Source of the DNA: Gordionus sp. m RMFG-2023
Taxonomy: Eukaryota; Nematomorpha; Gordioida; Chordodea; Parachordodidae
Length of the DNA: 64,000 nt
NCBI RefSeq assembly: GCF_954871325.1
Contig: NC_088777.1
Span: 19,507,366 to 19,571,365 of the forward strand
Reading direction: 5' to 3'
Part shown: positions 49,190 through 61,619 of the stretch, piece by piece
Numbering within the stretch: the stretch's first letter is position 1
How the letters are laid out: every line of letters starts with the position of its first letter
The notes under the pieces: generated by a model
Database searches by the model: none
What the model was told of the DNA's origin: nothing
The model's input: the letters and a program-made list of their open reading frames with translations, nothing else
Translations under genes and position numbers: made by a program

Positions 49190-49480
49190 GAGCAAAGGCG
49201 TATATAGGCTTTTTGGCCCGCAACCCTCGTTTGGTGTAAGGGTCGGGCAAAGAAAATAAAAATTAAATATGAGCAGGGTTTCTGTTTCAATTTTTTAATG
49301 GGTTTAGGCCGTGATTACATTTTTTGTTTTAATGGGCTAGGCCTGGACTTTATTATATTTTTATATTAACTCTGGGCAATTGGGCCATTCTATTTATTTT
49401 ATGCTGGTCGATTGATATTTTTATAGAATTGGCCTTTTGTCTCATATAGGATTTTGACATATAGCATGAAATTATGCTTA
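49190..49480 (+). repeat. GC-richer repeat fragment upstream of FGFRL1
   Basis: Just 5' of the FGFRL1 start (minus strand) lies a patch with TTTTTGGCCCGCAACCC, GGGTCGGGC and later GGGCTAGGCCTGG motifs. These resemble the GGCCCGG MITEs elsewhere in the window. The ends are not clear. Any FGFRL1 promoter elements overlap this patch, but none is recognisable. Confidence 0.4.
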
Positions 49481-49499
49481 TGGGATACTCCAGGGATAT

Positions 49500-50765
49500 A
49501 ATGTGGACTTTTTTTCTAAAATATTAAACTCTAAAGGTTAATAATTTTTTTTACTAAAAAATGAATAATCCATGTCTCATGTCGCTTTAATTTTTTTAAA
49601 AATATTGGATAACATTATGAATATAATTTATGATTCTGTTAAAATTTTACAATTTTCCAAAAATTTTAATTTAAGAAAATGTTTTTACTTGAAAAATTTT
49701 AAATATAATTCATCACCTTATTAGACAAAAATTTGTCAAGGTGTTATGAACTAATATAATATTTTCATGATATTGAAACTAGTCTAACCATTTACACGCC
49801 AATTAAAATAATTTCTAGATTCATATTATTTTTAAAAAATATATAATTTTTATATGCAAAAATGATAATTTTTTAGTTCCGGCAACAGCACCATGCAAAT
49901 GCTTTTCCCCGAGTATGACTTATTCGTTCAAAGAATTTTTTTATAGAACTAATAAAGATGAACAAAATTCGATACTTTTTAATAAAAATAATAAGTTACA
50001 CTTTATACTCTATACAGGTTTGCCTTTTGGGGCTGGCTCTAAACCCGATCCTGAATACAAATTATTGAAGGGTTTTAAAACTGTGTAATGCCTTCTTTTG
50101 CTTTAATTACATAGTGCATAACTTGAATCAGGTGACACTTGCCTAGATGTCATCTTTTTCAATATTTATTCGATATTCGCTTCATGTTTATTAGTAGAAT
50201 ATTTTCATTTCTTTCTACATATACTTATATTCATAATTGGATTGAAATCGCTAAAAGTCACTCATAAATCATAATATTTTGTCGGGATTTTCTAATCTTA
50301 AATTATCATATGACCTGACACGTTATCTTGTGAATGATAAATTAGTCATTAGAAAACAACACCCTGACAATTTTATTGAGTTCTTTCGACAAATTTTCTG
50401 ACATTTGCTAATCTATGATTTTGTGATCTTTTAACGATATCTCGGAGAGCTAAATATTTAGAAACTTTAATAATAGGAACGCCCGTGCTTCCCTATAATA
50501 AGATATTGAAGAGATTTGGGAAACTCCGTGGGTCATGTGATTTTAAAAAATTGATAGAAACGAAATGATTAAATTATTATAAAGATAATAAAAATCTGCA
50601 GGAAAATGTTAGGTTTCGTTTTATAATATACGCGATTCACTTAATTTATCGCTGCATAATTTACAAAAGCAAGAAAATAATAGGTATATTTAAAATGAAT
50701 GGGTGATGTGTTGAAACAAGTTATACCGCTATGATGAAATTTGAAAATCATGTTATGCGATTCTC
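49500..50765. other. AT-rich intergenic, nothing recognised
   Basis: No supported gene or repeat was seen on either strand. Confidence 0.4.
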
Positions 50766-50767
50766 GC

Positions 50768-50948
50768 TTATGCATTCACAGTTGGCGTGAATTCGTGGCG
50801 AAGTATATAAAAATACACAAAAATACCGCAAATTTTAGATACTTCGTAACCCCTCCTCACATTTAGAGCAAAATTGCTGCGGAGAATACAAAAATACGGC
50901 GCATTTTGTATAATTCAGCGAGAATTAGCGCCAACTATGAATGCAGGG
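50768..50948. mobile_element. Palindromic inverted-repeat element
   Basis: The left arm TGCATTCACAGTTGGCG is mirrored by the right arm CGCCAACTATGAATGCA, and similarity continues inward (GAATTCG, then AAAATACxxCAAAAATACCG on one side, its complement on the other). TTA trinucleotides stand on both sides, which would suit a Harbinger-like 3-bp duplication, but the superfamily is unresolved. There is no coding capacity. Confidence 0.65.
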
Positions 50949-51081
50949 TTACTTATCAAGCATATGGATGGTCTTAAATTACAATTTATATATATGTATA
51001 ACAAAGCTTTTAGCCCTGTTTAAAAAAAATATATAGGTTCGATTCGTTCCTATAACAATTTAGTACCAAGGCTTCAGTTAT

Positions 51082-51390
51082 GTGTTAGAATATAAAAATA
51101 TATTTGGGTATAACGGTTCACTCCGGGGGCCCTCCTATTCACCCCTCTCCCGATCCAATTGTTTTGACTTCCGTTTATTGACAATTTTGGTTTGGATTTA
51201 TTTTTTTGCTAATTTTGCTTCCCTTTTTACCTATCTATTGCAAATTTCTGGTTATGGCGTTGTTCGGAAACATTTTATGTGGTATATAAATATAAAATTC
51301 AGAAAAAATATATTATGTAAATCTTTTTTTGTTTTATTATATATAAATAAAAATAGTTATGGGCTATTGGATTATATAGTGTTATCGTGA
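51082..51390 (+). other. Unassigned 102-codon hydrophobic open frame
   Basis: The frame has a CFDFRLLTILVWIYFFANFA stretch followed by SLFTYLLQISGYGVV, long enough for one or two membrane segments. The first half (51115-51265) is less AT-rich than its neighbourhood. There are no obvious splice sites at the edges and no family I recognise. It could be a decayed transposon or gene fragment, or chance. Confidence 0.2.
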
Positions 51391-51399
51391 GGATGGTGG

Positions 51400-52190
51400 A
51401 TAAACTTTAAAATTATATATTAAAATACAAAAATATGTTTTTATAATTTAAATTTTAAAAAACGTATGTGCTAAATTAGTTTACTTCAACTGAAATAAAT
51501 TTTATGATTCATCATCTTACATTTCTTATCTTAGCTAATAAGCTTTATTTATCTGTGTATATTATTATCTATTTCTACTAATAAATAAACGAATATTTGT
51601 AGTGTCAAGTCATTTTTTTAAAAAAAATGGTTTTGAAAAAAATAAATTCACATTAATCAAATATTAGTATTACTATAGGGCTATAAAAAAATCCTTTATC
51701 TTTAAAACCTCTCTTTTATACATATAATATTAAAATGTAATACTTCATCTTATAATAAATATATACGAAAATTAATAGCTTTGATCTATTGATAAGTTCT
51801 TTATAAAAAAAAATGGTGAATTTTAAAACACCTCCACAGATATCCAAAAAATAATTTGGAATAAGTTTTTTCGCTTTACAAAAAAAGGCATAAATTATGC
51901 AATATCTTGATAAATAAATATTTAAAAAGATTTTAAAAACAAAAAAAATCTTGATAATAGAAATAGATTATAAAATAGCTTTAAACATATGCCCTCAAAA
52001 TATGGTATTTAAATATTCTTTTAACAAGAAATTTAGTTTATAAATAATGAAAATACATTATTCCCTTATACCATATCTCAGTACTAGTAAGTAATTTTAA
52101 ACAATAGATAGAAGTATATGATACACAGACTGCTTAACAAGCAAAAAATAGTAAGCATAAAAATCCTTATTTATAACTTGAGATCAATAG
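51400..52190. other. AT-rich intergenic, nothing recognised
   Basis: Poly-A and poly-T rich; no supported feature. Confidence 0.4.
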
Positions 52191-52203
52191 GTCCATGGGA
52201 GTA

Positions 52204-52320
52204 TCTAGTGGTGTGGCCAGAATTAATCCAAAAAACGGGGGTTGGGGTACTACATTTTTATGGGGGCTTTGCCCCCAAACTTTTGTCCGACCTTCGGCCT
52301 CCTGCCTACGAAAAATTCTG
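52204..52320 (+). mobile_element. N1-type hAT end fragment
   Basis: The sequence AGTGGTGTGGCCAGAATTA, followed by GGGGGCTTTGCCCCC and CCGACCTTCGGCC, matches the terminal and subterminal blocks of the N1-related elements (compare 18703-18750 and 11910-12030). The rest of the element is not recognisable. Confidence 0.55.
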
Positions 52321-52329
52321 ATTATGTAT

Positions 52330-53790
52330 TTTTTTATTTTCCCGTGACTATTTTTATTTTGTTTTTTAAAAATATCTCCATTAAAGTTGGCTTATACTTT
52401 GTTTCATGCTTTATTAGTTACTGCCTATGAGTGCTTTAAAAAGTATAATAGAAGTATAAAGGAAAAAAACTATTAGCAACAAAATTTTGGCCAACCTTAC
52501 AATTAAAAAGAAACTAAAGGTATTTATTCTGAAAATTTTATCAAAATTTAGGCCAAGTCTTGTGGTTCGACTTATTTTTTAAACTTATTTCTGAGATTTT
52601 GAACTAGGAAACCATATTTTTTGTTTTAAGTTTGTTCATCGAATAAATAAAATGTGTTTTATATATATTCTTTTTCGGTATAAATAAAACAAAGTATAAA
52701 TAGCCTTTCCTCTTTAAGGTTGTTTAGAGGAAGCTATATAGATGGCTAAACAAATGAGTATTTAAAATAAGACGAAGTAGGGCCTCAGTGCTTAATTATA
52801 TATTGTTTTAATTCCTTTAGTAGTCAGCATAAAGAAAAAGGTTATTAGAAAAATAAGAAAATGGCCTGAAAGTCAGAACGGAGAATATAAAAATTCTAAA
52901 TATCTTATTTGCATTAATATTTACTGTCTCATTTATTATTTCTTTACAATCACAAGCTAAAAGAAACTATGATATAAGCTTTAAGTTAGCCAAAATTTTA
53001 AAAGCATTAAGTCTGAAACTTATATCAATAATTAGTGTGTATTTAGTACATTCTAGTGCTTCAGCCTGCTTGATAGATATTTTAAAGAAAAACGCATTAT
53101 TGACAAAATATGTAAAAATGTGCCAAGATTGGCATCATGCTAGAACGAAATTATAGAAGCACTGAATATTTGGGCGTCAAACATGTAATGCCTGATTAGA
53201 ACTTACTCATTCATCAATAAGTTTTTCCAGTCAATAAAACACAAACCAATTAAAAGCGAAATAAAAACTATAACGACAGCCCTAAGCTAACATATCGGTA
53301 AATTGCGATTCAAAAATAAGTCTAAATACAATAAAGTTTCTTTTTCCCTGATTTTAACTATTTTAGAGTTTTGTGATATTACAATCTTAATAGATATTAT
53401 TTTTCCTTTTCGGTTAATTTAAACTAGTATACATTTTAATTAAATGCTTCAATTCGTTTGATAAGTAGCATTAATAAAAAATTCACAAGCTAAATAAGAA
53501 CATTTCCAAAATTGGCATCATGAATGATTCAAGTTAGAAGGAAAGATTTAGAAGCACAAGACAATTATTATAAAAAGAAATTAATATTATTATTATCATA
53601 AAAAATATTTTTTTTTACCATATTTTAAAATATGAGTTTCGATGTCTCTAGTTATAGCGTTGTCATTTATAATTTAGTAGCGAAAACATAAAAATAATAG
53701 TCAAATAGACTTGTGGCATCTTTGGTAAATATATAAAAATAAGATGGATTGGGTTACGGTAAAATTGAAAACGATTACAATAGATGACAC
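52330..53790. other. AT-rich intergenic, nothing recognised
   Basis: Two similar phrases, GCCAAGATTGGCATCATG near 53113 and CCAAAATTGGCATCATGAA near 53501, hint at a diverged local duplication about 390 bp apart. No gene is supported. Confidence 0.35.
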
Positions 53791-53798
53791 CCTCAAGT

Positions 53799-54015
53799 AG
53801 TATTGTTAAATGGCACGATTTGAGCCGATTTTTAAAAATGGCTAACTCAATATTTTACTCAATGAAATATTACGCAAGTCTAAAGATTTTGCGATGGGGA
53901 AAAGGTTTGGGCATCTATTAGCGAAATCTAGAAACTTCGTCAAAATTTTTATGGCTAAAATATTGAGTTAGACGTTTTTAAAAATCAGCACAAATCGAGC
54001 CTGTAATAACATTAT
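53799..54015. mobile_element. hAT MITE with long palindromic arms
   Basis: A 217-bp element with left end AGTATTGTTAAATGG. The two arms of about 55 bp are inverted copies (GGCTAACTCAATATTTT against AAAATATTGAGTTAGAC). The flanks CCTCAAGT (53791-53798) and CCTCAGGT (54016-54023) match at 7 of 8. The end resembles the TTGTTAAA MITEs at 13.1 and 36.7 kb. Confidence 0.78.
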
Positions 54016-54023
54016 CCTCAGGT

Positions 54024-54727
54024 GAAGGCTGAGCATTGCTTAGTAAAGTGATTTTAATACCAAGTGCTCTTATACACTTGGAAATAGAAAAGAATGTCTT
54101 TGGGAAGCGTCTATTTTTAATTTTTTTAACATAGATTATTAATATTCTGAGGCTTATTTACGAGAATATGACAAATAACTGCTAAGTGTGGTAAATAATT
54201 CAATAATAATATTCATTACTAAGTTATTTTTAAATTATTAAGACGGTGAGTTATAATACTGGAAAAGGAGGTCTTTTAACTAAAACCCCATAATGGTTTT
54301 ATATAAAAATTTATAATTCCTAATTATTCATAAGGTATCTCACAATACTAGGTTATATTTATAAATTTGATACCTATTACTAGATGTTTTTTAAATGTAA
54401 ATATAAGATACTATTTTTTATTGTATACGATTATAACTTACTTAATAAGTGAATATATTTTCATATGTAATTTTTCCGTAATAACTACTTACTGATTAAC
54501 CTTCTATATTTTATAGTAACAAATAAAATTTAAACATCATGATATTCAATTGGATATCTGTAAATATTTAAACATTCTCTCTTTTCTCTCTACTAAATCA
54601 AATTATCTACTAAAACGGTATTGGGTTAGTTCCACGCACTTATTTAGTTTCATCTGGGTACAAGGTTTGTTGGTATCCTTGAGAAAATAGGTATAATTAT
54701 ACGAAGAGTAGTCCTTCATATAATTCA
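54024..54727. other. AT-rich intergenic, nothing recognised
   Basis: Left flank of the truncated hAT copy D. No gene is supported. Confidence 0.4.
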
Positions 54728-56404
54728 CGTCAAACTCCTTGTCTGGATAAAGAAATTGCAAGCTTGTCTAACGAGATGGAGTCTCCGCCATCAAGCAGTA
54801 ACAGCTTTTATGTAGTTAGAAGAGCCGATTATTAATGCTATTACTGTAATATCTCAATGGCCTGAAAGAAATATTTCCTTAGAAGCAAGAAAATTATTGG
54901 ATTCAAATTTATTCCAATTTTTTTTTCTCATTAAAATGTATTATTTAATTATACAACTATTTTATGTATTTCAAAAACATGACATTGACTTTATTAAGGA
55001 GATAAGAATAGCGGAGAGCATTTTTTATAACTCAAAGAAATTAAGGCTATGAATTTCATATTTTATATGTTATTGTTGAGTCAAAAGCAGGGCTATACGT
55101 GTTTAATATTTGTCTTCCTCGACTTTCAGCAAGGCAAGCTCATCGTCAAAACATTAATATAGGATCAGTAGAAGAGTAATATAAAACAAATGTCCCCTCT
55201 CTTAGATACATTTATAACCCAAACAACAAATGAATGATTTTTAATTCATCATGCAGCACTTACCAATCTGCAGATATTACTCCACAAAAGCCTTCCCAAC
55301 CTTTTTCAGATGGTGATAGAAAAAAAAATATTTGTTAGTTTTTTATCATTAATATGTTAAAGTATCTTATGATGCCTTATTAGCTGAATAACTATGTTTA
55401 AAAGATTAACTATGGTTGATATAGTCCCAAAAAATGCTATGGATGCTCTGCATTATTTCAAACACATTTAGATTATATTCCCAATGTATTAAAATGGTTA
55501 TATATATATTAGCAACTCTTCTCATTAGTAAACTAATGAGAGGACATTCTCTTTTTTAAGAAGAATAACAGAGCCTTGCAGATGTACCATTTGCAGGGCA
55601 CGGCCCGGATTTTTTTAAAAATTTTTTCAATAAAATTTTCAGGCCCGGCCCAGCTTTTTTAAATAAAATTTTTAGGCCCGGCCTGGATTTTTTTAAAATA
55701 AATTATTTTTATAGCTAATAAAGGGGATTTCAAATATTTGGTTTTAAAATATAAAAACCCCCGGGTATATTTAAAATTAAAATACGGTCCGGCCCGGGAA
55801 CCGGCCTGCAGGTCTCTGAAAAACCTACCTAAGAAGTACAACTTCGGAAAGTAGATTGAATGATTTAGTTCTTTTGAATATTCATAGGCATTTGACGCCA
55901 AGCAAAGATTAGATAATTGAAAAATTAGCTCAATCCCAACGAAGATTGGATTATACATTGTAAATATATAACATACAAAATACAATTATTCCTAATAAAC
56001 ATTTTCTGTATTAATTTATATTTCATCATTTAAATTTTTAATACTTTATATATAAATTTTAATGGCTCAAATAATTCAAATTTCTATTTTGGGTCATTTA
56101 AGTGATTCATATGGTTGTTATATTCACTTTATATTTTATAATTCACATCATTTATTTTATAGTTTTTCATATACCGCCAGTTATATCCGCTTAATATTTT
56201 TTAATTCACATTTATTTTATAGTTTTTTATATGCCGGTTTATATATATAATTTATAATTCACATTAATTTAAAATTGTGTATTAGAAATAGTTATTAGTC
56301 CTAATAAACTTATGCTTGATATTTTTAAATATCAATAACATTTCTTAAAATATTTTATTATACCCCCCCCCCCCCCACAGACCAAATTCCTGCGTAAGCG
56401 CCTG
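54728..56404 (+). mobile_element. ZMYM1-type hAT, copy D, 5'-truncated
   Basis: Matches copy B from its CTCCTTGTC-type block onward and ends in CTGCGTAAGCGCCTG at 56404. The left terminal 300 bp or so, including the left inverted repeat, are missing, so no target duplication can be read. It carries the GC-rich MITE at 55569-55818. A 55-60 bp block in its 3' part (AATTCACATTTATTTTATAG) is repeated up to three times near 56125-56230. Confidence 0.85.
55569..55818 (+). mobile_element. GC-rich MITE inside hAT copy D
   Basis: A 250-bp copy, at the same internal site as in copies B and C, with ends CAGAGCCTTGCAG and CTGCAGGTCTCTG. It is the shortest of the three and has the fewest GGCCCGG repeats. 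Confidence 0.8.
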
Positions 56405-56409
56405 ATTAG

Positions 56410-57320
56410 AGCGTAATTACAAATAAATCCTTTTCCAAAAAACCCAAATAAATATAATACTCGATGGCGCTAAAGTATGATTTTCATATTAAACATTTAG
56501 ATGCATACAAAACCCATTTTATTTCTTCTTTACTGTGATAACGATTAATAAATACCTAATTTACATAATGCAATTATGGTGGAGGAGTATTTTTTAAAAA
56601 GAATATTACGAATTAACAAATCGTTATATTAATTTGCACACAAAACGTTACATGAATAGCATACTTAATTATGTTAGGCGTTATTTTATTATGTATTATG
56701 TTACAAATAAGACTTATGAAATTTTGTTTGGCGAAAAAAAAATGGTTTACATATTATTTTTTATAAGATTATGATTACGAATATATTATAATCAATATTT
56801 TTTTTTCTTTTATCTTTTAAAAAATAAATGGCAGCTCACTGTATAAAACTTAATTAGTAAACTTCTAGATAATCTTGAATAAATGATTTCCGAACCCTAA
56901 CCTTCAGACCGGCTTGACTTTTTTTCCTTAACCCATTCCGAATACGGATTAAAAATATCTAGGCTCTGAATCCTGACCTAACCCAATTTTTTCTCTCGGG
57001 TTCAGACCGGGTTCAAAAATTTTAATTATTTTTTGATTGATTTATTCAAAACAAAAGTTTAAAAAAATATATTAGGTTAGTTTAAACTTTATTTTTTTTG
57101 TCTTCTCCTAATGCAATACCTAACTAATTGTTTTTTCTACCAGTAAAATTTTTAGATTTAATAAAAATAGAACAATTGAGGCTGTATTCTGGTTCATTTT
57201 AATTTTGATGCTTAACGCTGTTTAGCCTAGGCTGAACTAGGACACCCTATTTTGGTTTATTTCAAGTATTTAGTGGCATAGTTATTTATAGTATTTTTTT
57301 GTTTTACTTTTTAGGCTATT
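56410..57320. other. AT-rich intergenic with GC-richer patch
   Basis: A patch near 56895-57020 (CCGAACCCTAACC, CGGGTTCAGACCGGGTTC) resembles another at 57890-58010 (GACCGAACCC, TTTCGGATC). The two may be the ends of one degraded element spanning 56.9-58.0 kb, but its limits are not clear. Confidence 0.35.
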
Positions 57321-57328
57321 TAGTGGAA

Positions 57329-57727
57329 TAGAGACTTTCATGGGCCTTAATTTTTGACCAAGCCCTGCCCAGGCCCTCAGTAAATAAATTTTTGGCCCAA
57401 GCTCGGCCCATATTTAATGTTAAAAAAAATTCCCAAGCCCGGCCTAAGCCAATAATAAGTTTCACAAAAATTTCCCAAGCCCATATATAAAATTTTTTTT
57501 TTTATTTCATAAAAATTAACAATATTTAAATATATTTAGGCAATCATTTTGTTTACAATACTGAAATTTATTATTATTAGAAGAAAAAAAGGCAATATTT
57601 CATTAAATTAGCAATTGTTTTAAATAATCTAGCCCAAGCAGATTTAAAAAAATTTTTAAAACCTAGGCCCGGCCCAGACCCGTTAGAAAATATTATTAGG
57701 CCCATACCCGGCCCATGAAGGTCTCTG
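57329..57727 (+). mobile_element. GC-rich MITE, GGCCCGG family
   Basis: Ends TAGAGACTTTCATGGGCC and GGCCCATGAAGGTCTCTG form an inverted repeat. The interior has repeated AAGCCCGGCC/GGCCCAAGC motifs separated by A/T tracts. It is the same family as the MITEs in hAT copies B-D. No convincing target duplication could be read. Confidence 0.75.
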
Positions 57728-58103
57728 GTCGAATCTATATAGTCGGATAAACAGATGGCTGTTTAGTAATAAGTCCACCCAGGACACGGCCTTAAAGCTT
57801 TTTTTAACTCTTATTTTTACTAAATAAAAGTATAGATACCTCATTCTATTCGATAACTAATTTTAAATAATTTAATAGTAATTTTTTTTAAACCCGACTT
57901 GGACCTTGGTTCAGCCTAGTCTTGGCTAGACCGAACCCAATTTTTTAAACATTTTCAAACTTTGACCCGTACCGAATCCCAACGGCAAAATTTCTTTCGG
58001 ATCTAAATCCCTTACTTTAAATAAGTCATCTTCTTTTGAAATTTAACTTATAGTTTAGTTTCTATAATTTTTGGTTTTATTTTAACAATATATAATTATA
58101 TTT

Positions 58104-58360
58104 CAGAGAATTGCAAGCTCGGCACGGTTCCCTGAATAAAATAATATGATTTTAAAAATATGGGCCAGGCAATTTTTTACAAAAAATAAATGTAAATTAT
58201 CTTATATTTTTAATCTCTTTTAAAATCTTTAAAAAATAACCAGAACTTTAAAAATTAGAATTAGTCCTATAAAAATAAGAACACGGACAGGCCAAAAATA
58301 ATTTTTATGAGAAAAAATATATGCTGAATAGCCTTAAGATTCTACTCCTGCAGGTCTCTG
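58104..58360 (+). mobile_element. GC-rich MITE with readable target duplication
   Basis: A 257-bp element with ends CAGAGAATTGCAAGCTCGG and CTCCTGCAGGTCTCTG. The flanks TTATATTT (58096-58103) and CTATATTT (58361-58368) agree at 7 of 8, which supports hAT-type 8-bp duplication for this MITE family. Confidence 0.75.
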
Positions 58361-58428
58361 CTATATTTGAATTGGCTAAAAAAAAATTTAAAAACCCTGA
58401 GTTAAAAATACATTTTAAATATTCTATG

Positions 58429-60444
58429 TAGAGGTGTGCGCGGGCCGTGAAATTACGTACGACATGAGTTTGAGTAAATTTTAAATTATTAGGCGTGACG
58501 GGCCTCCCCAAAATTCTTACCGGGCATAAACGAGCGTGAACATAAATTTCCTGTGAATCACGGAATTTTAATTTTTAAAATTGTTTTTTATAAATATAAA
58601 TTTGCAATTTTATAATTATAATATATATTTTCTAATTTAATTTAGTTCTTTTTCAAAAAAGAATAATTTTTGAAAACAAAAAATCCTCCGCATTTTATAA
58701 ACAACATCCGATATCACGCCGCTAGTTATACTTTCTTTTTATGTTTAGGTCGCGAGACTTTTTTGCTAAATTTTGCTTAAAAATTTTGCAGAAAAGTCAG
58801 TTATATTTTATTTGTAAAGATCTTCAACATTTAAATGCAACAGAAAGTGAAGGATTTACAAGCTAGGCCAAGGGTTAATAAATGTTGGTGTTACATATGG
58901 ACAACAAAATATAAAAGACTCTCATGAATACTATAGTTCCAAAAATATATGATGAAATTAAAATTAAGATTTAAAGCATAATCAATAATAATTACTTGTC
59001 CATAACCACTGATTTTTGGGACGAATGACTATAATTTTTAACCATAAAAGGACCTATTTCATTAAGGATTTTGAATTGAAAACATTTACTTTGGCCACAA
59101 GGGAAATAGATGAAAAAAAACAGGCGTCAATATTAAAAGTGTAGTCAATTTTAAAAGAATACACAAAAATAAAATTTTTTTTAAAATAAATGTATAGTTG
59201 TGACTGATAACGAAGCAAATCTTATAAGTGCATTCAAAGATGACGAAAGGCTAGCATGTATATGCCATATATTAAATAATATTATGCATTATATTTTTGA
59301 TAATTGGTTACCTGAAATAGCCTTAAATATAAATAATAATACAATATTTCAAATAGCTAATAGCAAACTAAGCCACACCCTCAAACAAAATGTAATAACA
59401 CATGATACAAAGTTTCTTAAATTTATATTCTGAAATACAGTGTACTCGCTTAGCAAGGAAGAATTAAATAGATTAGCCACAATTGATATCAACATCATAC
59501 GCGAGTTAGATAAATTGTTATCAATATTTAAAGAATGCTCGGATAATCTGAGCGCAGATTCTTATCCCACAATAAATGAAGTTTATCTATGGAAACAAAA
59601 ATTAGAATTTCAACCATCTGAAGGTGATACAATAATAAAATAATTAAAACCTTAAAAAACAGGACTAAGAAAGATTTATTATGCAACCACTACATAAGGT
59701 AGACTTAATTTTAGATCCGAATTTCAAAAGCCTTAAGTGAAAAGGAAGATATATAAAACAACCTTAAAAATGTTAAATGATATAAAATTAGATGATATGC
59801 ATAAGTCAATGCCAACTATCATTTATAACTTTCTTAATTCATTCTACACTCATAAAAAACCGTAAATTCTAAATTAAAAATTTAGAGAATTTATAGATGA
59901 TTCTGATGAAGCATCAACATCTACTGATGAAAGCTGTGAGGATGAACTTAAAAGATTCATCGCACATAAGACAAATAACAATGACAATATTTTGAAGTTT
60001 TGGAGGCAGAAAAATTCATTTACTTTTTTTAAAAAAATTATCCTAAACTTTGTCAGTCCCTGCAAGATTGGCTTCTAGTGAAAGGTTATTTTCTATAGTC
60101 AATCGATTAGAGGAAAGGCGTACATAATTGAAATATTAAATCATGGACATTTTCTTTTTCTAAATAAAAATTTCGATTTATAAATTTTATTTATTTTTTT
60201 GTTATTAATATGGATTATGGATTTAGAGAAATAAATAGAATAAATTCAGTGTAAAATTATAGCAATAAGGAAAAATTATAAAACACAGTGAATTTTTGGG
60301 CGTGAATGAAAATATTGCCTTTCGTAAGCAAGCGTGTCGGGTCGAAAATTTTTTAAACGTAAGCGCCAATGGTAGGTGAATTTTATTATTGCCAGCCTGA
60401 GCGGGTGGGCCGTGAATAAAAAATCAGGCCCGCGCCCACCTCTA
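58429..60444 (+). mobile_element. BED-type hAT transposon with decayed transposase
   Basis: A 2016-bp element with ends TAGAGGTGTGCGCGGGCC and GGCCCGCGCCCACCTCTA. Flanks ATTCTATG (58421-58428) and ATTCTAGG (60445-60452) match at 7 of 8. Inside, the plus strand shows transposase pieces in order: a TTDFWDE stretch near 58998, VTDNEANLISAFKDDERLA from 59200, a stretch from 59440 with LDKLLSIFKECSDNLSAD, and VPARLASSERLFSIVNRLEE near 60055-60110. The last is the C-terminal dimerisation region. Several stops and frameshifts separate the pieces, so it no longer codes for an active protein. Confidence 0.88.
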
Positions 60445-60829
60445 ATTCTAGGTTCACAAAGATTAAAATATAAATTAAGATGATTATTATATTTATTAAA
60501 TGCGGAAATAGCATATCTAAAGACTATTTTAAAATATAAAAAAACATACGAGGCTAAGTAAGGTATGTGAAGGCTTAATAATGAGTTATTCATAATATTT
60601 TAAAGAGAGATTATTAATAAAATTCGAATGAGATGAATTTAATAAATTATAAACAAAACGCTAACAATTAAAAGTTAATTCTTTATATATTATTAATTAA
60701 AATTTTGAATTCTAGTCACTATTTTAAAATACTCTTTACTTAAAATTTGGAATTTTAGTTACTATTTAAAAAATTATTAACTTACATTTTTTATAAAAAT
60801 TATTGTTTATAATAGTGACTCTATATATT
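60445..60829. other. AT-rich, nothing recognised
   Basis: Possibly the diverged interior of the N1-type element whose end follows. Confidence 0.35.
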
Positions 60830-60961
60830 TGGGGGAGAGAAGGGGAGTGCAATGTAGAGGGGAAAATTTTATTAGCTTAAAATTATATTTGCGAAAACAG
60901 TCAAATTTCTAAAAGTGGGAAAGCCCCCCCTCCCCCTTTTTCTACTCTGTCTATGCCTATG
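60830..60961 (-). mobile_element. N1-type hAT end fragment
   Basis: The segment TATTAGCTTAAAATTAT, then CAAATTTCT, a C-rich run and CTATGCCTATG closely follows the right end of the 18703-19810 element (TATTAGCTTAAAATGAT and so on). The opposite end was not found, so it is a fragment. Confidence 0.65.
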
Positions 60962-61439
60962 ATATATACAATTGAATTGAAATCAATTAAGTCTGGTAAA
61001 TAAAAAAAGTCGAAAATTAAACGTAAAAATATAGTATAAAAGGTTTTTTTGTACAAGATAAGTGTAATTAATTCGACAATAAGTTTTTAAAAAACTCGTT
61101 AGTACCAACTACCAAAGCATATATTAATAAAAATTCCGGATGTTTGTTTATATAGTTTCCTCTAAATTGATTATTTCTAATAATCCAATTTTACACTGCA
61201 TAAATGGTAAAGGATATCAATAATTAATGAATCAAAGCCTTTAAAAAACGTGTGTAAAATAACAAATTGCTTAAAATGGTAAAAAAAAATCTAAATGGTG
61301 AGTATAAATTTCGTCAAAAATTTAAAATATCAATATACCATGTAATTTTTATTATTATATAATATATTGTAGCTGTGGGTATCTTTAGAAAAATAGATCC
61401 ATGCATTACAAATCTAGATCTGTTTCTTTAGAATGTTCA

Positions 61440-61612
61440 CACAATGTAACCGGTCTTTAAAAAAGTTAAGGTATGCCCGGCCCGAAAATATTTACGTACG
61501 AATTACCCGGTGGTAAAAATTTTCGCCTGACCCGGCCTGTTATAATTCTTGCTCGACCTGCGGCCGAACTTTTGGAAGGACAGGGTCAGACTTTTCATAT
61601 CTCTGCTTTACA
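61440..61612 (+). mobile_element. GC-rich MITE fragment, GGCCCGG family
   Basis: Contains GCCCGGCCCGAAAATATTT, CCTGACCCGGCCTG and CGACCTGCGGCCGAA, and ends CATATCTCTGC, resembling the CAGAGA ends of the family. The left end is not defined. Confidence 0.5.
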
Positions 61613-61619
61613 TCATAAA

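Noticed and set aside
56890-58015. Possible single element with ends TTCCGAACCC and TTTCGGATC
   Set aside because: The terminal match is short, and two independent MITE boundaries lie in or near the interval. It cannot be defined by eye.
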